Origin: Glycine soja
Lineage: Eukaryota; Streptophyta; Magnoliopsida; Fabales; Fabaceae
Reading direction: 5' to 3'
Assembly (NCBI RefSeq): GCF_004193775.1
Contig: NC_041006.1
Span: forward strand, 30,433,102-30,497,101
Length of the DNA: 64,000 nucleotides
This document shows, piece by piece, positions 58,375 to 64,000 of this stretch; within the stretch, counting starts at the first letter, position 1; every line of letters starts with the position of its first letter. The notes below the pieces were generated by a model, which searched no databases, was not told the DNA's origin, and saw nothing but the letters and a program-made list of their open reading frames with translations. Both the position numbers and the translations under genes were made by a program.

Positions 58375-59097
58375 GCATTCATTTTGTGTTTCATCTCATT
58401 TCCATATGATTTTTTTTTCTTTTTATATCTCTTTTCTTAATCTCATCACGACATTTATCACATCCATTTGTTTTCTTCCTTTATTTTTTCTTTCTTTCTA
58501 TCTCTTCGATTCAACCATGCAATTCAGAAGTGGAACGTATGTTTAACATTTTTTTCATAAATTTAACCAAACATAACGAGTTGAATTTAAATAATTTATG
58601 AATATATAACTAACTTATTTACACATTAACCACTAAAACTAGAAGAGAAAACATAAACAAAAGGCATAAAGGGATAATTCAGATTATTAAGAAAAATAAC
58701 ACATTGAAAATCAACGGACATTAATGAAGCGTAAACGCAAACAAATTTCAAAACTCGAAGGAATTTTTCAATATATGCACAAGACATCTTAACCTCTGAT
58801 AATATATTTTACAGGGTGAAGAAAGCCATTAAAGGTTGATTTGAAATTAAATACTGTATGTATGGATGCCTACCCGTTTAGCTATGGAATTGTCCAGCCA
58901 TGTAATCATAACTTTTGAATCGTAGGAGAACCAATAATTTTATAGTGTGATATGAAGGGTATAAAGGAATGGATTACGGATGAAACATAACGTTAAAATA
59001 TATTTTTAGTTCTTTATTATTTCGATTATAATTGTTTAGGTTATTTATTTTTTTATAAGTTTTATTTTATATTTTTAAGTGAGACAAATTTATTCTT

Positions 59098-59493
59098 TTA
59101 AAACAATGATCATTTTTTAACATGATTTTAAACTTTTTTTTTTATTAGTTTGAGAAATAAAACTTATTTTATTAGATTTACTTACATCATATTGAAATTG
59201 AACTGATGTTCAAACCAAAAGGGGTCCTAAATATAATGAAAAACATGAAGAATTAATTTCATGATTAATTGAAATAGAATTTTATACTATTTTTTATTTT
59301 CTATTTTTTTGTTGGATTCAATTTTTTTTTGTAATTTTTATCATGTTTACGATCATTTTTTATTTAAGCATTAGTTAGGTTTTATAGTTTTTATATACAT
59401 GAAAATGAGATAAGTTTTACGTCTTTAATTAGTAAAAAATAGATTTAAAATTATGTCCCAAAATAAAAAATGATTATTGTTTTAGAAGAAAAA
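59098..59493. repeat. Inverted-repeat (MITE-like) element
   Basis: AAAACAATGATCATTTTTTA near 59100 and its inverted relative TAAAAAATGATTATTGTTTT near 59466 bracket ~350 bp of non-coding, T-rich sequence. The inverted similarity spans about 40 bp. The ends are approximate. Confidence 0.5.
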
Positions 59494-62149
59494 TCATTTT
59501 AACTCACTTGAAGCAATTGCTCCCATGAAAATTTGTTTCTATTTGAATATAAGCGATAAAAAAAGACTATAAGCGATAAAAAAAATTAATACTAATTTTA
59601 TCACATTATTTTTCTATGTTTATGGTATTGACAATGAAAACTTACACTACATTTTAAAAAATATGAAATACATGGATGATAATGTAATTTATAGAAGTTT
59701 AAATATTTTGAATTTTTTTATCATAATATCATGTATTTTATAAGAATTTGTAATATTTTATTCTATAAATATATTACTACCTTCATTTCTATTTATAAAA
59801 AAATAATGTCAATACATAGTTTTAGTCAATTTTTATATATTATTTGAATTAAAATATAATTAATAATTTATTTAAAAATATATAAATAAATTTAAATTAT
59901 AAAAAAAAATAATGTGACATGTTTACTCGCGGGTTTTTCTAAACCCAATTAGACCCGACAAAAATGTAAAGTCAACATCAATCTAGATGCAAGAACACTA
60001 CAATAGCATTAGGAAAAGTGAAAGACACCAAAGTTATCTTATCACTACATTAGAACAAGGTAATATTATCCTTAATAGGTTTGGTCCCTATTCCAAATAA
60101 TCATTTCCTCTAAGCTCTTATAAATACAATATATTAACAATGTTATGTAATAATTTATTATGCAAATTACTCTCTAATAAATTAGTTATTGGCTTGAGCT
60201 TCATAGTGTCTTTTCAAGTACACTTTCTATTTATAACATCTCGACTGCATCGAAAAGAATCATCATTAGTACACTTTAAATCTCAAAACAATATTGAAAA
60301 TCATATCTTGAGCAAAACAATTTTAGACTTGATCAATGTCAAACATCCTACTTCGAACACAATATATATATATTGGATAAATTTTGAGGAAAAAAATTCG
60401 AAGAATTTGTCTTATCAATTTTTTAAAATTTTTTATCCACTTTAATTCTACATTTAAATCTATTTCAAATAAAGTGTACGATTTGAATGAAGAGATTTTT
60501 ATTTGTTTTGTTTTTGTGGAAAATAATGAAGAAAGCACAAATAATAATATAATAATTACTAATTTATTATATCAAATATTAAAGAGAACTTAATTACACA
60601 CCCACACTTTTAATTTACAAATTAGATTTCTACTTTTAGTTTCTTGCAATTTATTTTTTAACTTTGATTATATATATTCTATTTTATCTCCTTTATAATT
60701 TCTTCATTGATTGAAAATTTTACTATAAACCATAAAAGTAATTTGATAAAGGAAAATAATAGATACAAATTACGTATATTTCAAAATGATTCAAACTAAC
60801 AAACTATAAAAATGTTCAAAAAATTAAATTAAATTAAAAGAAAGGCGCCATATGAAATATAAATTTATTTGATAAAATCATAAATATGGATGAAATTTTT
60901 TCTAAAATAAAATGTTGTGTATAACTTATACTATCTCCGTCTCATTATAATTGGAGGGAGGGAGTACATGATTTAGATTATACTGAATTCAAATTCATTT
61001 TTAGTTGAAAACAATCTAATCCAAACAATGTGCATGATTGTGAATGTTTACAGCTACACAAACAGCAAATATGTTACGCATCTTTTTATAGCCTCTTATT
61101 TCTTCCAGGCCCTTTCATTCACATGTTGGATGGAGAGGATTTAAATGAACTCCCAAAACTAAAGAAGCCACTTAAGTGGTTGTCTGGTTGATTACATTTA
61201 ATACTGAGTTCTCCAGAGAGAGAGAGATAGCATGCATTAAATCCAGAGATTACAGTTACCTATAAGCAAAGCAATTACTATCACGTAGGAGTAGTACTTT
61301 GTGTTTTCTCTTTAACTTCAGTTGTCATACAAAATTAAATTGCCAAAGTAACATTAAATCCTTAGTACTTTTATGCGACTTAATTAATGAATCTCTTCCT
61401 TAATCCTATTTTTGTTAAAGTTACAAGATTCAAGATTGTATTCATCCCAAAGATAACATGAAAGTAGCTAGCTTCATTTTACGGCTTTGATATGATGAGG
61501 CCATTTGAGTTGCAAGCGTGAGTTATATAGTATTTGTAATTGCTTTTCAAATTATTTATGTTACACATATATAAGATGACGTTGTGGGTTTATATGTTAT
61601 GCCATCTAGTCCATGAGATCGATTCCTCAAGTGAACCAAAATATGAAAAGTTCCAGACAGTCATAGATTAATGTCAAAAGAAGGAAGAGGCTCTTAATGA
61701 TTACCGACCACTTGTACTTTATCAACTAGGCATATATTTCCATGAAATTTCATTTTCATACATGAGGAAAGATTAATTGGGACAAATATTTGCATGCGAT
61801 TTCATTTTCATACTTAAAATAATCATGTAATAATAATATAAAATAATTTTACATTATTATTCAATCATAAATTATTATATATAATAAATTTATTTATTTT
61901 AAATATCATATGATAATTTTTATTGATTAACAGTGTCAGATAATCATACACATAATCATTACATTAACTCTTCATCAATATGGATATGAGCAAAAGAGAA
62001 AAGTAAAATACAAATTCTCAACTCCAAACAAATGAGACAGTTACCAACTCCTAATGTATCAAAACAATCAAACATAGCACAAAAAGAAAACAATCAGCCA
62101 TAAATAAGTGGAATTGTGGATGCTATATATAGTACTTAGGAGAGTAATT
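59494..62149. other. Intergenic, no gene seen
   Basis: AT-rich. The frames at 60140-60593 show no recognisable domain. The last few hundred bases contain the 3' UTR of the phytosulfokine exon. Confidence 0.4.
60931..60964. repeat. Two fused Stowaway-like ends
   Basis: A 34-bp segment flanked by TA on each side reads CTATCTCCGTCTCATTATAA, then TTGGAGGGAGGGAG. The two halves are Stowaway-type ends facing each other with no internal sequence. Confidence 0.55.
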
Positions 62150-62275
62150 TCATATATTTAAAGGATTATTATGCTTTTGAGTATAAATATAGTCAACGTG
62201 AGCGGCAAGTGTTCTCCTCATCAAGCATTCATCCTCTCCAACGCCTTCACAGCTCTCATCAACCGCCTCAGCACT
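62150..62275 (-). CDS. PSK: Phytosulfokine precursor, last exon (partial gene)
   Basis: After the splice acceptor TTTGTAG the frame gives 41 residues: [20 protein letters not shown], then [18 protein letters not shown], and a TGA at 62150-62152. YIYTQ is the mature phytosulfokine pentapeptide, whose two Tyr are sulfated. The preceding Asp (DYIYTQ), the CEG..ECLMRR block and the short C-terminal tail are hallmarks of PSK precursors, which are secreted and processed into a growth signal perceived by PSKR kinases. The signal-peptide exon is not found in the 266 bp between the acceptor and the Copia 3' LTR, so it must lie beyond the retrotransposon, outside the window, or be lost. Whether the gene is still expressed cannot be told from this. 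Confidence 0.9.
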   Translation of the reverse strand, partial: SAEAVDESCEGVGEDECLMRRTLAAHVDYIYTQKHNNPLNI

Positions 62276-62541
62276 CTACAAATATCAAAACTATACTAAT
62301 ATACCATAAACATAGCCCCCCATCAATTATATATAAAAGGGTCTTGCTATCTTTACGACACTGATTAAAAAATTAAGATTAGAAGGATTTTATTAAAAAT
62401 ATTGTATGAAAACATTTAAAAATTAAAGGAGAACATATTTTTACACATCTTAATAAAACCTTTTTCCTCTTCACCTCCTTAACCCTTAGTATTTGTTTAT
62501 ATAAAAATGAATATATAGCATTAAAATTCGACAAACCAACC
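62276..62541 (-). other. Remaining part of the PSK intron
   Basis: 266 bp of AT-rich sequence between the splice acceptor of the PSK exon and the edge of the Copia LTR. It has no signal-peptide-like frame on the minus strand, which fits intron sequence. Confidence 0.5.
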
Positions 62542-64000
62542 TGTTGGTGCGGTTTGGCTAAGGATTCTTGGTGAAAAGCTGGTTCAGGGTGTTAGAACAA
62601 ATCTCTTTTAACCTGTGATATTACAAACTACAAAGAAACACAGGTTATTAATAAAATGCGGAAATTACAGATCAAAACATACCTCCAGCCATTGCTATGA
62701 AGAGTTTCTTGTTTTGGTTCTTCCAAGCTCTCTCTCTTCCACTCTCTAGATGGTGTATAAGACTGAATTCGAAGGGATGAGCTCAGGGACCAAATTCATG
62801 TGCTTATATAGGCATTCTACCATCAAGAATGCATTTATCAGCCATTACCACTCATTATTGGCTGTTACAATTCTTTATTGGCCATTATCATCCATTAACA
62901 ACCATTCAAAATGGCTTTCAAAACTGATGAGCGTTACAAAATTTCAAAATGTTATGACCATGAATTATTACATTCTCCCACTTGGTCCAAACATTTTGAC
63001 TTAATGCTCAATCTTCTTAAGAAATGAATATATGAATCATAGTGATAGTTCCTCTTATAACGAGTAATATCATCTATGTATTACAATATACTCAATTTCC
63101 CAAGCAGTATACTTAAAGTGGTAATAAAACTTCATGAATAAACCCAATGTTTATTCTTGGTCCAAAACATAATTTTTCTCAAATAAATCAATGTGCACCA
63201 AAATATGAGAAAATATCATAATATAAAAGTTTCAATTTTTACATATATGTATACAATCATAAATTGGAACCAAGTCCCATTCTTTCTACATGATCCTTAA
63301 ATTTAAACGGTGGCATGCCTTTAGTTAAAGGATCAACGATCATCAACTCAGTGCTTATATGCTCAATGACCACTTTCTTGTCTTTTACTCTTTCTCTAAT
63401 GGCTAAGTACTTAATGTCGATGTGCTTACTTCGACTTCCACTTTTGTTATTCTTAGCCATAAAGACAGCAGCTGAGTTATCGCAAAAAATTCTTAAAGGC
63501 CTTGAAATAGTATCAATTATCTTCAGCCCAGAAATGAAACTTTTAAGCCATACACCATGTGATGTAGCCTCAAAACAAGAGACAAACTCAGCTTCCATGG
63601 TAGAAGTAGCAGTCAAAGACTGCTTAACACTCCTCCATGAAATAGCTCCACCAGCCATCATGAAAATGTACCCAGATGTTGATCTACGAGAGTCAACACA
63701 ACCAGCAAAGTCTGAGTCTGAATAACCAATCGCATCTAGATTGTCTGTCTGTCTATACATAAGCATGTAATCTTTGGTCCCTTGAAGGTACCTCAACACT
63801 TTCTTAGCAGCTCTCCAGTGGTCAATACCTGGATTACTCTGATATCTTCCTAACATTCCAACTGCAAAAGCAATGTCAGGCCTTGTGCATACTTGAGCAT
63901 ACATGAGGCTTCCAACAACTGAAGCATAAGGAATGTTTTTCATTTGTTCCCTCTCAAAGTCATTCTTTGGACATTGGTTCAAATTAAACCTATCACCCTT
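62542..64000 (-). mobile_element. Ty1/copia retrotransposon, 3' part, runs off the window
   Basis: The minus-strand order is pol C-terminus (63257 onward), a spacer, the polypurine tract AAGTGGGAGAA (62973-62983) and the 3' LTR 62542-62972. The LTR starts TGTAATAATTC and ends GCACCAACA on the minus strand. A TATA-like CCTATATAAGC on the minus strand lies near 62803. The left edge is placed at the TG..CA ends. The target duplication cannot be tested because the other end is outside the window. Confidence 0.85.
63257..64000 (-). CDS. Copia pol, RT C-terminus and RNase H (partial, frame open to the window edge)
   Basis: A single open frame from the window edge to a stop at 63257. It begins inside the RT region (KGDRFNLNQCPKNDFEREQM and MYAQVCTRPDIAFAVGMLGR). 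It then shows the RNase H domain with GYSDSDFAGCVDSRRSTSGY, TATSTMEAEFVSCFEATSHG, FCDNSAAVFMAKNN and RSKHIDIKYLAIRERVKDKK. The acidic residues of the RNase H site (Asp in DSDFAG, Glu in MEAEF, Asp in CDNSA) are all present. It ends DPLTKGMPPFKFKDHVERMG plus a short tail. In contrast to the Copia remnant at 9149-14110 it has no stops here, so it is a much younger insertion. Confidence 0.9.
   Translation of the reverse strand, partial: KGDRFNLNQCPKNDFEREQMKNIPYASVVGSLMYAQVCTRPDIAFAVGMLGRYQSNPGIDHWRAAKKVLRYLQGTKDYMLMYRQTDNLDAIGYSDSDFAGCVDSRRSTSGYIFMMAGGAISWRSVKQSLTATSTMEAEFVSCFEATSHGVWLKSFISGLKIIDTISRPLRIFCDNSAAVFMAKNNKSGSRSKHIDIKYLAIRERVKDKKVVIEHISTELMIVDPLTKGMPPFKFKDHVERMGLGSNL

Noticed and set aside
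58175..58378. Frame with a long polyasparagine run
   Set aside because: It is the translation of the (ATT)27 microsatellite plus part of a Cassandra LTR.
1..64000. CRISPR arrays, bacterial operons or Shine-Dalgarno sites
   Set aside because: Exon structure, splice sites and retrotransposons show plant nuclear DNA. The tandem repeats lack CRISPR-like unique spacers.

Overview
The window looks like nuclear DNA of a flowering plant, most likely a phaseoloid legume such as Glycine. It is very AT-rich, its real genes are sparse and have plant-type introns, and it is crowded with plant transposons. The legume guess rests on repeat style (LTRs full of TAATCGATTACC motifs, LTRs full of GCGCGCTAAGC motifs, PMD-type Mutator elements) and is inference.

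Five host genes can be supported. An intronless U-box/ARM E3 ligase gene (PUB30/31 type) is at 1364-2698 (+). An intronless VQ-motif gene is at 17296-17856 (+), with a TATA box 75 bp upstream. A seven-exon gene for a four-ACT-domain protein (ACR family) is at 35258-39505 (-); the reconstructed reading frame is intact at 481 codons. A two-exon gene for a 59-residue single-pass membrane protein is at 43724-44189 (-). The last exon of a phytosulfokine precursor is at 62150-62275 (-); the stretch where its upstream exon would be expected holds a Copia element that runs off the window.

Transposons fill most of the rest. Three Mutator-like elements (MULEs) are delimited by terminal inverted repeats and 9-bp target duplications. 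They are a decayed PMD element (18624-26549), a 981-bp foldback element carrying a tRNA-Ile-like sequence in each arm (44272-45252), and an almost complete 8.8-kb element (45972-54795). The last has two convergent genes: a plant-mobile-domain (MAIN-like) gene and a transposase fused to an OTU-type cysteine protease. Both genes carry several stops. The oldest MULE is a nest: a ~2.5-kb solo LTR sits in its N-terminal mudrA-like exon, a second solo LTR with TSD CCATT sits inside the first, and a third sits upstream of the mudrA-like start.

Further mobile DNA includes a truncated Copia element (about 9149-14110) interrupted by a solo LTR, and a gypsy 3' end (27600-32084) carrying a solo LTR with TSD GTTTC and abutting a Copia integrase/RT fragment (32085-33172). 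There is also a Cassandra-like TRIM with 5S rRNA-like sequence in its LTRs (57384-58280), a Stowaway-like MITE, several inverted-repeat MITEs, and (TA)n and (ATT)n microsatellites. The remaining AT-rich stretches show no gene I can support.
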